This document shows positions 28,255 through 37,500 of a stretch of DNA of 37,500 nucleotides, piece after piece. How positions within the stretch are numbered: position 1 is the first letter of the stretch; the number at the start of each line of letters is the position of its first letter. The DNA is taken from the NCBI GenBank assembly GCA_963575745.1, contig CAUYUJ010005692.1:369897-407396 (forward strand). Reading direction: 5' to 3'. A program made the translations under genes and the position numbers. Source of the DNA: Prorocentrum cordatum. Its lineage: Eukaryota > Sar > Dinophyceae > Prorocentrales > Prorocentraceae. The notes under the pieces are model-generated. The model ran no database searches, had not been told where the DNA came from, and worked only from the letters and a program-made list of their open reading frames with translations.

Positions 28255-29945
28255 TACTCCCCCTCCTCCTCCTCCTCCTCCTCCTCCGCTTCCTCGGTCT
28301 TTCCCTGTTCCTCCTCCTCCTCCTCCTCATCATCATCATCCTCCTCCTCTTCCTCCTCCTCCTCCTCCTCCTCATCCTCCTCCTCTGCCTCCTCATCCTC
28401 CTATTCGTCCGCGTCCTCGTCACCCTCCTATGCCGAATGTCTGGTCCTGCCAGGAGTGTTTCGAGGAGCCCTCAGCGCCAAGACTGGAATCGGCATCGCC
28501 ACCAACATCATCGTCGTCATCATTCGCATCACTGTCATCACCGTCGCCTTCATCGCCATCAGCAGCATCAGCAGCAGCATCATCATCATCAGCATCATCA
28601 TCAGCATCATCAGCATCATCACCAGCATCATCAGCATCAGCATCATCATCAACAGCATCAGCATCAGCATCAGCATCAGCATCAGCATCAGCATCAGCAT
28701 CATCATCATCATCATCAGCAGCAGCATCATCATCATCATCATCATCTATACCATCATCGTCGTCATCGGCGCCGTCGTCGTCATCCTCCTCCTCGACATG
28801 ATCAGCATCCTGCTCATCCGAATCCTCATCATCGTGAGCATCATCATCATCAATAGCAGCAGCAGCAGCATCATCATCGTCATCATCAGCCGCATCATCA
28901 TCAGCATATTAAGCACGAGCATGCACAAGAAGACTAATGACACGAATAGCAATACTAATAACAATCGTGATAATCATCATTGTCATCATCATCAGCATCA
29001 TCATCGTCATCGTCATCAGCATCATCGTCATCATCATCAGCAGCATCAACATCAGCAGCAACATCAGCATCACAAACAACATCAATCCTATTGGCATCAT
29101 CATCAGCAGCAACAGCAGGAGCAGCGTCCACGACAACATCGTGGGCAGCAGCAGCATCGTCCTCGTCATCAGCATCGTCCTCATCATTGTGAAAAGAATC
29201 GTCGTCAGCATCAGCAGCAGCGTCATCATCATCGTCATCACCATCATCATCAACACCATCAGCATCAGCATAAGCATCAGCATTATCATCATCAGCATCA
29301 TCATCGTCATCGTCATCGTTGTCATCATCAGTATCCTTGTCATCGCAATCCTCTTCATCTGTGTCATCACCAACAGCGTAATCATCAGCAGCAGTAGCAT
29401 CATCGCCTGAATCATCATCACAAGCATCCGCGCATGGTCATCAACGCCATCACTATGTACTCGTCATCACCGCCACTTCTCATCATCAGCATTATCATCA
29501 GCAGCATCACCATCATCAGCAGCGACATCATCAGCATCATCATCATCATCAGCAGCAGCAGCATCATCATACTCATCAGCATCATTCACAACAGCATCAT
29601 CATCATCATCATCAGCATCAGCATCATCATTGTAATCGTCATCATCAGCACCATGACCAACATGACAGCGTATACCGCCAAAGTCAGAATCACAATCATC
29701 AGCATAATCAGTATCAGCAGCACCATCGCTGTCGTCGTCTCTGACCTCATCCCCAGCCAGTGTCACAATCATAATCGTCGCCACCATCAGAATCATCACA
29801 CCCGAACTATAGCCATAACCATCGTCAAAACGTATGCAACGTCATCATCATCAGCATCGTCGTCATCATCATCGTCGTCGGCACCGTCGTCGTCGTCGCC
29901 GTCATCATCGTCATGGCCATCGCCATCGTCGTCATCATGAGCCCT
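28255..29945. repeat. TCC then CAT/CAG simple-sequence array
   Basis: (TCC)n with ATC at 28255-28410, a short unique piece at 28430-28500, then CAT, CAGCAT and CGTCAT units to about 29945. It has more point variation than the array at 16.8 kb. Long frames of Met/Leu, Asp/Ala, Ile/Ser or His/Gln are repeat products. Confidence 0.92.
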
Positions 29946-30508
29946 TGACTTGGCATGAAGGAAACGGGTCCTACGGAAGAGATCCTGGACCCTGGAGCGT
30001 TCCCCAAAGACCAAGTCTGCATCCTTAGTGGTTCTCTGACGGTTCGCGAGGGCCCCGCGTGTCCGAAAACGGCGATACAAACCGAAGATCCGTTTCCATC
30101 AGGACACCGTTTCGGCGCACCCGACGCGGGCGCGGCCAAGATGGCAACGATGACCAACAGTAGTGTCCAAAATCAAAAGCGGCCGCAGTTGGGCGGGCGA
30201 CACGTTGCCTCAGGTGGGCAACGTCAGCGGCGACGCCGAAAGAGAGTCCTGTCCAGAATGACCAAGAACTGCTGTTAGTCTGCGAGGAGGAGGAGGAGGA
30301 GGAGGAGGAGGAGAAGGAGGAGGAGCAAGTCTTTCAGTGCCCGTTTCGTCGTCTGGCTTTCGGGTCGCAACTCGGGTCTCCGACCGGTCGGGACGACTCC
30401 CGCGACCCCAGAACGATTTTTTCGGCGAGGCGCAGCTGCAGGAAGCTCGAGACAAGAATGCCTCATGGAAACGAGGAGGTCTGTTCCCCAAAGATTTCCG
30501 CAGGGATT
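29946..30508. other. No gene assigned
   Basis: Non-repetitive apart from (GAG)n at 30283-30325. On the minus strand LLLVIVAILAAPASGAP at about 30095-30160 looks like a signal peptide, but no ATG precedes it in frame and no body follows. Not called. Confidence 0.4.
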
Positions 30509-30652
30509 GGTTTTTTGGTTTGTTGTTTTTTGGGTTTTCCTTTGGTGTTTTTTGGTTTTTTACATCAGAACCAAAAACACCTTGTGTTTCTTTTGGTTTT
30601 TCAGCTCAGAACCAAACAAACCTAAGGAAAACCAAACAAAAACAAAACCAAA
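30509..30652. mobile_element. Foldback with T/G-rich and A/C-rich arms
   Basis: The left arm is GGTTTTTTGGTTTGTTG ... GGGTTTTCCTTTGGTGTTTT ... CAGAACCAAAAACACC. The right arm, inverted, reads GGTTTTGTTTTTGTTTGG, TTTTCCTTAGGTTTGTTTGG, TTCTGAGC. The arms are about 65-70 bp and imperfect, with a loop around TTGTGTTTC. No coding. Confidence 0.7.
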
Positions 30653-30816
30653 CGAAAATGAACTGCTGGCTGTCTACGTCCCCGTTCTTCCCGTCCCCAT
30701 GTCGGTCGCACCGACAGTTCCTCCATGGCGACCACGTCCACCGCACCGTGCTCGGCGCCAGAGGAGAGGGGCAGCGTCAGGGGGGGATCAGCTCAGGCTG
30801 GAAACATCGAGCAGGA

Positions 30817-30859
30817 ATCGGCGATGCATCGCCGATAGATCGGCGTTTGGCCCGCCGAT
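30817..30859. repeat. 20-bp perfect palindrome plus hairpin
   Basis: ATCGGCGATGCATCGCCGAT (30817-30836) is its own reverse complement. ATCGGCG-(7)-CGCCGAT follows at 30839-30859. Both use the same ATCGGCG arm. Confidence 0.88.
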
Positions 30860-31249
30860 AGCGTATCGTATGGTCCCGAGCGGGATGGGCTATCGGGCCC
30901 CATTGGTGATGAATGGGCGATTGTCAAGAAAGCGCCGAAACATGTATTAGCGACGGGTGGATTAGCGACGAATCCTGCTCCCACTCAGAATCGGCGCGCG
31001 CCGTCGCCGAATGAGGCGGCGCCGGCGCCATGTTTCCGGGAGGACCCTCCCCAATCCGTGGATCTGGCGCCCAAGCGCGAGGTCCACGGAGGCCCCAATC
31101 CATGCTGGCGCGTGCCCGAGGGTTGGGGTCGACGCCTCCCCACCTCAGCCTGGGCCCCCCGGGCGCTGCTCCTCACGGGGAAGGCGCCGGGCGCAGACGG
31201 GGGGAGCGGCGGCCGCTAGGGGCAGTCCTGCGGCACGCCCATGCCCTGC

Positions 31250-31464
31250 GCGTGCATGGCCTCGGGCGCTCGCCGCTGCCGGCAAACCCTCGTCCCGAGG
31301 GCGGCTCCTTTTCGCACCGGTGCTCCCGCTGGCGACTCCCGCGAAGTTCCCGATGGGAAGCACAAGCCTGTGCAACAATTGCACGGATGAGGGGCCAGTC
31401 CCTGTCCGACAGGTGGGTCTCGCTGGACACCTCGGCGAACGTGTAATCAAATTGCTTCGAGGTC
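31250..31464 (-). CDS. Candidate exon, function unknown
   Basis: After a pyrimidine-rich CATCCTTCCGTTGCGCAGCC and AG| at 31465, the minus strand reads TSKQFDYTFAEVSSETHLSD, then RDWPLIRAIVAQACASHREL and REHRCEKE. Codons in the first half are coding-like (TTC GCC GAG GTG TCC AGC GAG). No motif identifies it. The 3' limit is arbitrary; possible GT or GA donors occur after 31300. A competing + strand frame exists but has less regular codon use. Confidence 0.35.
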
Positions 31465-31621
31465 CTGGCTGCGCAACGGAAGGATGCGGGGCAGTTCGCT
31501 TTCAAAACGCGGCCCACGCCAAAATAGCAGGCCATGTGGTGCTGGTGGGACTTCTGGGGAGCGGGGGCTTGGGACGGGAGGGACTATTGCAGCATCGCTC
31601 GAGCATCGTGGGTGTACTGTG

Positions 31622-31952
31622 GTCCTCCTCCTTCTCCTCCTCCTCCTCCTCCCCCTCCTCCCCCTCCTCCTCCTCCTCCACCGAGCACGGTTTTGCATGC
31701 TCGGGGTGCAGAGGGCTTGGAACCGACCATTTCTTCACGACGAGCAAACGGCACTCGGGAAAGGTCGGACCTAAGGTCACACAACGCTGGCCAGTGAGGT
31801 CGACGTACTCACATGATCAGAACTCCGCGCGCAGCGCGTCGTATCTAATGACCTCCTGCTCCTCCTCCTCCTCCTTGTCCTCCTCCTCCTCCTCCTCCTC
31901 CTCACCATCATCATCCTCTTTCTCCTCCTCCTCCTTCTCCTCCTCCTCACAC
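31622..31952 (+). repeat. Two (TCC)n blocks
   Basis: 31622-31680 and 31855-31952, with a unique spacer between. The second includes a short CATCATCAT. Confidence 0.88.
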
Positions 31953-32054
31953 ACACAAGCACAGCAACCCGAAGACTCCGAGCGGCCGACCCTACTTCCT
32001 ACTTAAAAGCAGAGAGTAAGCGCCAAAGCTCAAGGCGACACGGAGGAGAAGAGG

Positions 32055-32125
32055 GAAGAAAGAGAGAGAGAGAGAGAGCAAAGAGAGAGAGAGAGAAAGA
32101 AGAGAAGGACAGAGAAAGAGAAATA
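32055..32125 (+). repeat. (GA)n microsatellite
   Basis: GA repeats with AAAG and GCAAA interruptions. Confidence 0.9.
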
Positions 32126-32312
32126 TGTGCCCAGCCCAGCCTCGCGCTCTCTACGCTGAGGGGGTGGGTAGGGAAGAATACTTCGCTTCCTCGCCTTGTG
32201 TGCCGCACTCTTGCGTGCGCACGCTGACGAATATCTTCCTCGTGCCCGCGGAAAGACAGGCCATGGTCTTGGGCCCCCCGACTCGTTCATGTGCACGGCT
32301 GCCTGCTTGACC

Positions 32313-32480
32313 ATGGTTGGCTCAGCGCCAGAGGCGCACAAGCAGTACATCCAGCAGCATCTGCAGAACTACAAGCCTGACAGCTCCGAGGCCCAGCACA
32401 TGATCGGGCTATTTAGGCTCGAGAATCTGCTCAATTCAAAGAAGAACCGCCTCACCATCGCCATGAAGGACGCCAAGTGA
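32313..32480 (+). CDS. Possible small ORF or terminal exon, 55 residues
   Basis: ATG at 32313 leads to MVGSAPEAHKQYIQQHLQNY, KPDSSEAQHMIGLFRLENLL and NSKKNRLTIAMKDAK, then TGA at 32478-32480. The sequence is polar, helical and non-repetitive, with coding-like codons (CTG CAG AAC TAC AAG). It could be a last exon, since TTGGCTCAG at 32317-32325 is a fair acceptor. The family is not recognised. Confidence 0.4.
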   Translation: MVGSAPEAHKQYIQQHLQNYKPDSSEAQHMIGLFRLENLLNSKKNRLTIAMKDAK

Positions 32481-32495
32481 AAACGTTCACTAGTG

Positions 32496-32889
32496 GTCTC
32501 CTCCTCCTCCTCCTCCTCCTCCTCTTCAGCACGAGGAGGGGCGGGGGGGGAGGAGGGCGACCGAGCGCCAGGCGCCGAGGTTGCACTGCGCGCGCGGGTC
32601 CCCGCGCTCCGCCGCCGCCCCGAACAGGGCGGCGGCCCGGGCCTGGTCCTGGCGCGCGTTGCCGCGGCGAGCTCTCGGCGGAGATTCGGAGCAGGGCCAG
32701 CCGAGGCAGTCTAAAGCAGGCCGAAGCAACCTCATTCGAATTAATCTCGCTTGGCGTTCCACTGAGAGAAGGAGGAGGAGGACGAGGAGGAGGAGGAGGG
32801 CGGAAGAGGTTGTCTCAACTGCCTATCCTCCATGGCATCCTCGAGACAGCGTCTCCCCGCATGTCTTCGTGTTCTTCTCGGTGCCACGC
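32496..32889. other. (TCC)n at 32496-32528, then a GC-rich gap
   Basis: After the TCC run there are G-rich (32534-32555) and GAGGAG (32770-32800) pieces. No supported gene. Confidence 0.5.
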
Positions 32890-33890
32890 GGTCCCAACGA
32901 CGGGCCAAGAGAGCTCCAATAGCCCTTCCAGACGGTCCAGGAGCGCCCCGAGTCACCCGTGGATCGCTCGAAGGCGCCCAAAATTGACCCCGGACGGCCC
33001 AAGAGGCCCCCGAGACGCCCCAAAAGGGCTCCAACAGGCCCCCTAGGAGGGCCCCGAGAAGCCAAACTCGCCGTAGATGGCCCCCAAGACGGCCAAGAAA
33101 AAGGCCCAAGAGAGGCCCCAGAGAGGCCAAGGGAGCTCCAAGAAGGCCTAAAAAGCCACCCAGACGGCCCAGGATGGCCCCGATTGCTGCCCAAAAAAAA
33201 CCAAAATGATAACCAAAGCGCCCAAGATTGCCCAAGGGGGCCTTCAGGCAGGCCAAGCGCGACTCCATAGAGTTGTAAGCCAGCCCAGGGTGGGTCCAGG
33301 AGGAGCCCGGAACGGCCCAGGAGTGCCCGAACACCCCGAAGGAGGCCCAACAGGGATTTCAGAGAGGGCCAGGACGGCCCAAGGGAGCTTCAAGATGGCC
33401 AAGAGGCCGCCAAGACACCCCAGGATGGCCCCCGATTCCTGCCGCAAACGGGCCCAAAAACGCCGAAGATTGCCCAGGAGGACCTTCAGGGAGGCCCAGC
33501 GCGACCCCAGGGGGGCGGGGCGGGGGGGCGGGTACACGCTATACTGGCCCCGGCTCCAGCAGGGGGGGACAGGACGACTCAGGTCTCCAAGAAGTGACGT
33601 CAAAAGGGCATCATAGAGTTGCAAGACAACCCAGGGTGGGTCCAGGAGCAGCTCAGATAGGCCCAGAAGGGAACCGAGCATCCCAATGATGGCCCAGCAT
33701 GGCTTCCTAGAAGCCCCAAAAGGCCGCCAACACAGCCCAGGATGGCCCCGATTGCTGCCCAAAGCGGAACACAATGGTCCCCAAAGCGCCCAAGATTGCC
33801 CAAGAGGGCCTTCAGGGAGGCCAGCCCGAAAGATCACCAGTAGCGCTCGAAATTGCCAACGAAAGCTTTTAGACAGACCCAGGACGGCAA
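32890..33890 (+). repeat. Degenerate CCAAGAGGCC array 5 with a ~500-bp internal duplication
   Basis: Units of CCCAAGAGGCC, CCAAGATTGCC and GGCCCAGGATGGCCCC. A longer block recurs: GCCCAAGATTGCCCAAG, GGGGCCTTCAGGCAGGCC, then TAGAGTTGTAAGCCAGCCCA, GGGTGGGTCCAGGAG near 33225-33305. Close copies lie near 33470-33505 plus 33605-33650 and near 33790-33825. Confidence 0.75.
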
Positions 33891-33904
33891 TATGGGACAC
33901 CCCC

Positions 33905-34090
33905 CCAGGTACGTAGATGGGGGCAAAGCGGGCGAGGAAGGAAAGGGGAAAGGGTGGAGTGTGGGAGGGGTGGAGGGTGGAGGGTGGAGGGAAGGTAGGA
34001 GGGAGAAAGGGTGGAGGGAGGGAGAAGGGGTGGGATGGGGGACAACGGGCAGAGGCTGGAGAGAGGGAGGATATGGGAAGAGAGGAAGCC
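33905..34090 (+). repeat. GGA/GGGT tract with G-quadruplex potential
   Basis: GGGAGGGGTGGAGGGTGGAG, GGTGGAGGG at 33963-33991 gives more than four G3 runs with loops of one to four bases. The rest is GGAGG and GAAGG. Confidence 0.8.
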
Positions 34091-34161
34091 CGTCCTGCAA
34101 ATCTGGCAGGAGTTGCACCTAACTGCACTCCTCCAGGCGTAAAGGAGCATCGTGTCGACCG

Positions 34162-34262
34162 ATCCTCCTCCTCCGCCTCCTCCTCCTTTTCCTTTTCCTT
34201 TTCCTCCTCCTCCTCATCATCATCCTCCTCCGTTCCTCCTGCTTCCTCCTGCCTCTATTGGT
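34162..34262 (+). repeat. (TCC)n microsatellite
   Basis: TCC with TTTTCC and ATC variants. Confidence 0.88.
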
Positions 34263-34309
34263 GGAGTGGAGAGGCGGGTAAAGGTAAGTGCACGACCCGC
34301 TGACGAAAG

Positions 34310-34458
34310 CGTTTAGCGTGTACCGGGTACCGGCCACCTGGCTTGACGTTTAGTGTGATCTCGGCAGTGGTGCGTTTAGCGTGTACCTGCCCGCCCCGTG
34401 TCGTTTAGCGTGCTTTCGCTAGCCGGGCCCGGCGGGACGACGACCACACACGCTAAAC
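34310..34458 (+). repeat. Spaced CGTTTAGCGTG motifs, four direct and one inverted
   Basis: CGTTTAGCGTG at 34310-34320, CGTTTAGTGTG at 34347-34357, CGTTTAGCGTG at 34373-34383 and 34402-34412, and the inverted CACGCTAAAC at 34449-34458. Spacing is 26-37 bases. Two of the copies continue with TACC. Confidence 0.8.
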
Positions 34459-34499
34459 CAAACCCCCTGACCGTACTCTAACCTCGGTGATCCCTCCTG

Positions 34500-34550
34500 C
34501 TCTTCCTACTCCTCCTCCTCCTCCTCCTCCTCCTCCTCCTCCCACTCATC
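34500..34550 (+). repeat. (TCC)n microsatellite
   Basis: About 45 bases, nearly pure. Confidence 0.9.
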
Positions 34551-34659
34551 CTCTCCTCAATTCCTTTGCCTAAGAAGTGACTTCTCTCTGTCGCACCCCG
34601 AAGCCAGTTTTCACGGCGGGCCGGGCGTTTTGCCCGAGACTTCCTCACCACTCATGACT

Positions 34660-35110
34660 CTGAAGCTTCAAAATTAGCAACGGCCTCACAGATGGAGGGC
34701 GGGTCGTTTTCAAAATGTGGCTCTCGCCTGAGCGTGGTGCACATTTGTTTGTAAAAATGTGCAAGAGCTTCACGGATGGAGGGCGGGTCGTTTTCAAAAT
34801 GTGGCTCTCGCCTGAGCGTGGTGCACATTTGCTTGTAAAAATGTGCAAGAGCCTCACGGATTGAGGGCGGGTCGCTTTCAAAATGTGGCTCTCGCCCTAG
34901 CGCGGCGCACATGTATTCTAATGATTTGCAAGAGCTTCACGGATTGAGGGCGGTTCCTTTTCAAAATGTGGCTCTCGCCCTAGCGCGGCGCACATTCGTT
35001 CTAAAAAACTGCAAGAGTTTCACGGATTGAGGGCGGTTCCTTTTCAAAATGTGGCTCTCGCTTCAGCGCGGCGCACATCCGTTCAAACAAATTACAAGAG
35101 TTCACGGATG
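34660..35110 (-). repeat. 84-bp tandem repeat reading as 28-residue units
   Basis: Five units of 83-84 bp. On the minus strand three stay in one frame, as units of EALAHFYKQMCTTLRREPHF then ENDPPSIR. Later units (34910-35100) lose the frame by one base each. Core blocks GGAGGGCGGGTCG, TTTTCAAAATGTGGCTCTCG and GTGCACATTTG are well kept. Confidence 0.85.
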
Positions 35111-35139
35111 AGTTCACGGATTCCCATCATCAACGGGCC

Positions 35140-35330
35140 AGACATGGTGCTTTGACAGGATTCAGGACCATGCTGGTGCAACAGTTATGTTGATCCGCTG
35201 TGTTGAAGTTCCAAGAACGGCGTTCTGGCACGATTCAGGACTGTCAAGACGCAGCAGTCAGGTTGATCCGTGGCGGTGGAATCCCGAGAACAATGTTTTG
35301 GCATGCTCCAGGGTCTTCAAACGGTTGTCT
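35140..35330 (+). repeat. ~74-bp tandem repeat, about three units
   Basis: TTGATCCG followed by GAACNNNGTTNTGGCANGNT and CAGG recurs at 35190-35260 and 35265-35330. A partial unit lies at 35145-35190 (GACAGGATTCAGGACCATGC). About 75% identity by eye. Confidence 0.65.
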
Positions 35331-35434
35331 TCCAAAGAGGCAGTGCCTTCAATGGACATGAACAGTAGTAGGGGCCTATGAAGAGGGAGCTTGGAGGGAA
35401 AGTTGATTCCAACATCGTTGCTGCCTCTTGGGTT

Positions 35435-37272
35435 TACACTGGTCCTCCTCCTCCTCCTCCTCCTCCAACCCCTCCTGCTTCACATCCTCCTCCGCCTCCT
35501 TTTCCGTCCTCCTCCTCCTCCTAGTCCACTTCCTTCGTTTCCGTACTTCATCCTCCCCCTCATCATCATCCTCATCATCATCACGAACAACAGAATCAGC
35601 ATCAGCATCAGCATTAGCATCAGCATCAGCATCATGTAGCATCATCACAACCATCACGATCATAACCATCATCGTCACCATCGTCCCTACGAATAACCAG
35701 TCACACCATCATCACAACCATCGTCACCACCATCAGCATCATCAGCATCATCAGCATCATCATCACCATCATCATGATCATGATCCTCATCATCAGAATC
35801 GTCGTCGTCGCCGTCATCATCGTCAATGGCGTACACGTCACAACCACCACCCTGATCATCATCACCGTCATAGTCATCATTATCATCACCAACAGAACGT
35901 CAAGGTTATCATTATCGGTATCATTATCATCATCACCACCACCATCAACACGATCATCAGCAGCAGCAGCATCATCCTGTTCATCGTCCGAATGTGGCCA
36001 CATCACCATCATCGTCACAATCGTCATCATAAGAAGCATCAGCATCATCATCACCACCATCATCAGAACCAGCATCAGCATCATCGTCACTATCACCACC
36101 ACCATCGTCATCAGCATCATCAGCAACAGCATCATCAGCATCATCAGCATCGCCATCGCCATCGGCACTGGTATCAACATCGCACCCACCACGACCGCCC
36201 ACGTCACAATCACCGTCATCGTCATCACTGTCATCACCAACATCACCACCAGCAGAATCAGCATCATCATCATCATCGTCATCATCAGCAGCATCGTCAT
36301 CATCACCATCATCATCGTCGTCATCGTCATTATCATCACCATCATCATCAGTATCGTCAGCCTAGTGCTACATCATTATCGTTGCATTACCCACAGAATA
36401 GTCAGTGTTATCATCACCACAAGAATCATCATCAGCGACATCGGCATCGTCACCATCATCAAACATCATCATCACCAGCAACAGCACCATCAGTCCCAGC
36501 AACAGCATCTGCGTCTGCGCCAGCATCGTCATCATCAGCAGCAGCAGCAGCATCACCATCATCAACCCCATCATAGCCCTTCATCATCATCCCCGGCATC
36601 AGCATAACCATGATCATCATCACAATTCATCTTCATCATCAGTAGCATCATCATCATGATGGCCCTCGTCATCGTCATCGTCATCGGCAACGTCGTCGTC
36701 GCCGGCAACGTCGTCAGCAGCATCATCATCGAAATCATCAGCAGAATCAGCATCGTCACAAGTATCAACATCGTCATCTGCAACACAATCATCATCAGCA
36801 TCGCAATCGTCATTGCCATCGTCACTGGCATCAACATCACAGCCACCACCACCCTCATCACAATCACGGGCACCGCCATCACTGTCATCATCACCACCAC
36901 CCTCCTCCTCGTCCGCAGCATCATCATCAGCAGCATCGTCATCATCAGCATCATCGTCATCATTCGTCGCCCTCATGTTGATACATGATCGTCAACGTCA
37001 TCCGCATCGTCATCATGAGAAGTATCGGCATGCTGCGTTTCGCCATGAGCATGATCGTCATCACCAGCATCATGATCATCAGACATGATCTGCATCAGCA
37101 GCATCAGCATCAGATCCAGCAACAACATCAGCATTAGCATCAGCATCAACAGCGTCTTCATCAGCAGCAGGAGCACCATCACCATCACCATCAGTACATC
37201 AGCATATAATCATCATTATCATCATCATCATCATCCTCCTGATCCTGTTCCTCCTCCTCCTCCTCCTCATCG

Positions 37273-37307
<35 letters not shown>

Positions 37308-37500
37308 GGCATCACCATCACCATCATCGTCATCATCATCAGCATCACCAGAGTTCCATCATCATAATCAGCATACTCATCGTCATCGTCAGCATCAGTA
37401 CGCTGATAAGCAGCATCATCATCAGGATCATCATTACCATCATCATCAGCATCATCATCATCAGCATCATCATCAGCATAATCATCAGCATCATCATTGT
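35435..37500. repeat. TCC then CAT/CAG array with higher-order duplications
   Basis: (TCC)n at 35440-35530, then CAT, CAGCAT, CACCAC and CGTCAT units to the end of the window. A distinctive non-simple block (CATCGGCACTGGTATCAACA, TCGCACCCACCACGACCGCC) at 36165-36240 recurs at 36822-36895, and more weakly at 35822-35880. The array was therefore partly copied in large pieces. Confidence 0.9.

Noticed and set aside
28243-29397. Very long open frames (His/Gln-, Ser/Ile- or Met/Leu-rich) across CAT/CAG arrays
   Set aside because: On the + strand CAT, ATC and TCA are all sense codons; on the minus strand GAT/GCT and ATG/CTG are too. The frames stay open for lack of stops, not by selection.
30040-30160. 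Signal-peptide-like LLLVIVAILAAPASGAP on the minus strand
   Set aside because: No ATG in frame and a TGA shortly upstream; no mature protein region follows.
35560-37500. CRISPR-like array suggested by regular CAT repeats
   Set aside because: There are no unique spacers or conserved 25-40 bp repeats; the period is three bases.
1-37500. rRNA, tRNA, snRNA and spliced-leader RNA genes
   Set aside because: No conserved core sequences, cloverleaf or full spliced-leader sequence were recognised on either strand by eye.

Overview
The window looks like dinoflagellate nuclear DNA. The evidence is the high GC content, a decayed LINE of the apurinic-endonuclease/RT/RNase H type with cysteine-rich ends, a split gene whose best exon joins need GT, GC and GA donors with AG acceptors, short inverted-repeat or target-duplicated inserts sitting exactly in introns (introner-like), and about 5-6 kb of CAT/CAG/TCC simple repeats. 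I cannot fix the genus; a Prorocentrum- or Polarella-like genome would fit. No rRNA, tRNA, CRISPR or bacterial-type operon signal was seen.

Layout. 1-6381: one decayed LINE on the + strand, readable as ORF1, endonuclease, reverse transcriptase, RNase H and a cysteine-rich tail through several frameshifts and stops. 6.4-10.6 kb: simple repeats, two copies of a ~210-240 bp intron-like repeat (called I1 here), candidate minus-strand exons and a nested TA-flanked MITE. 10.6-13.9 kb: mostly non-coding, with degenerate CCAAGAGGCC arrays and a minus-strand LINE scrap. 13.9-16.1 kb: candidate exons of a minus-strand membrane protein. 16.1-19.98 kb: CAT and TTA repeats and dispersed repeats.

19.99-25.94 kb is the one clear host gene, on the minus strand. 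It is a thioredoxin-fold/glutathione S-transferase-like protein in six visible exons, with a low-complexity, possibly organelle-targeting N-terminus. Its introns hold the most interesting material: a third I1 copy, two copies of a foldback element (I2), a second MITE copy and two more foldbacks. One I2 copy is flanked by a 5-bp duplication and interrupts a reading frame that closes perfectly when insert and duplication are removed. 26.2-37.5 kb is almost gene-free: a 12-bp GATC-rich repeat, a ~55-bp satellite, an 84-bp repeat that stays in frame as 28-residue units, a ~74-bp repeat, CCAAGAGGCC arrays, and long CAT/CAG arrays with higher-order duplications.

The main theme is intron gain. Two unrelated repeat families occupy intron positions on the same strand, and several carry plausible target-site duplications. 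Product names rest on motif recognition only; no database search was possible.
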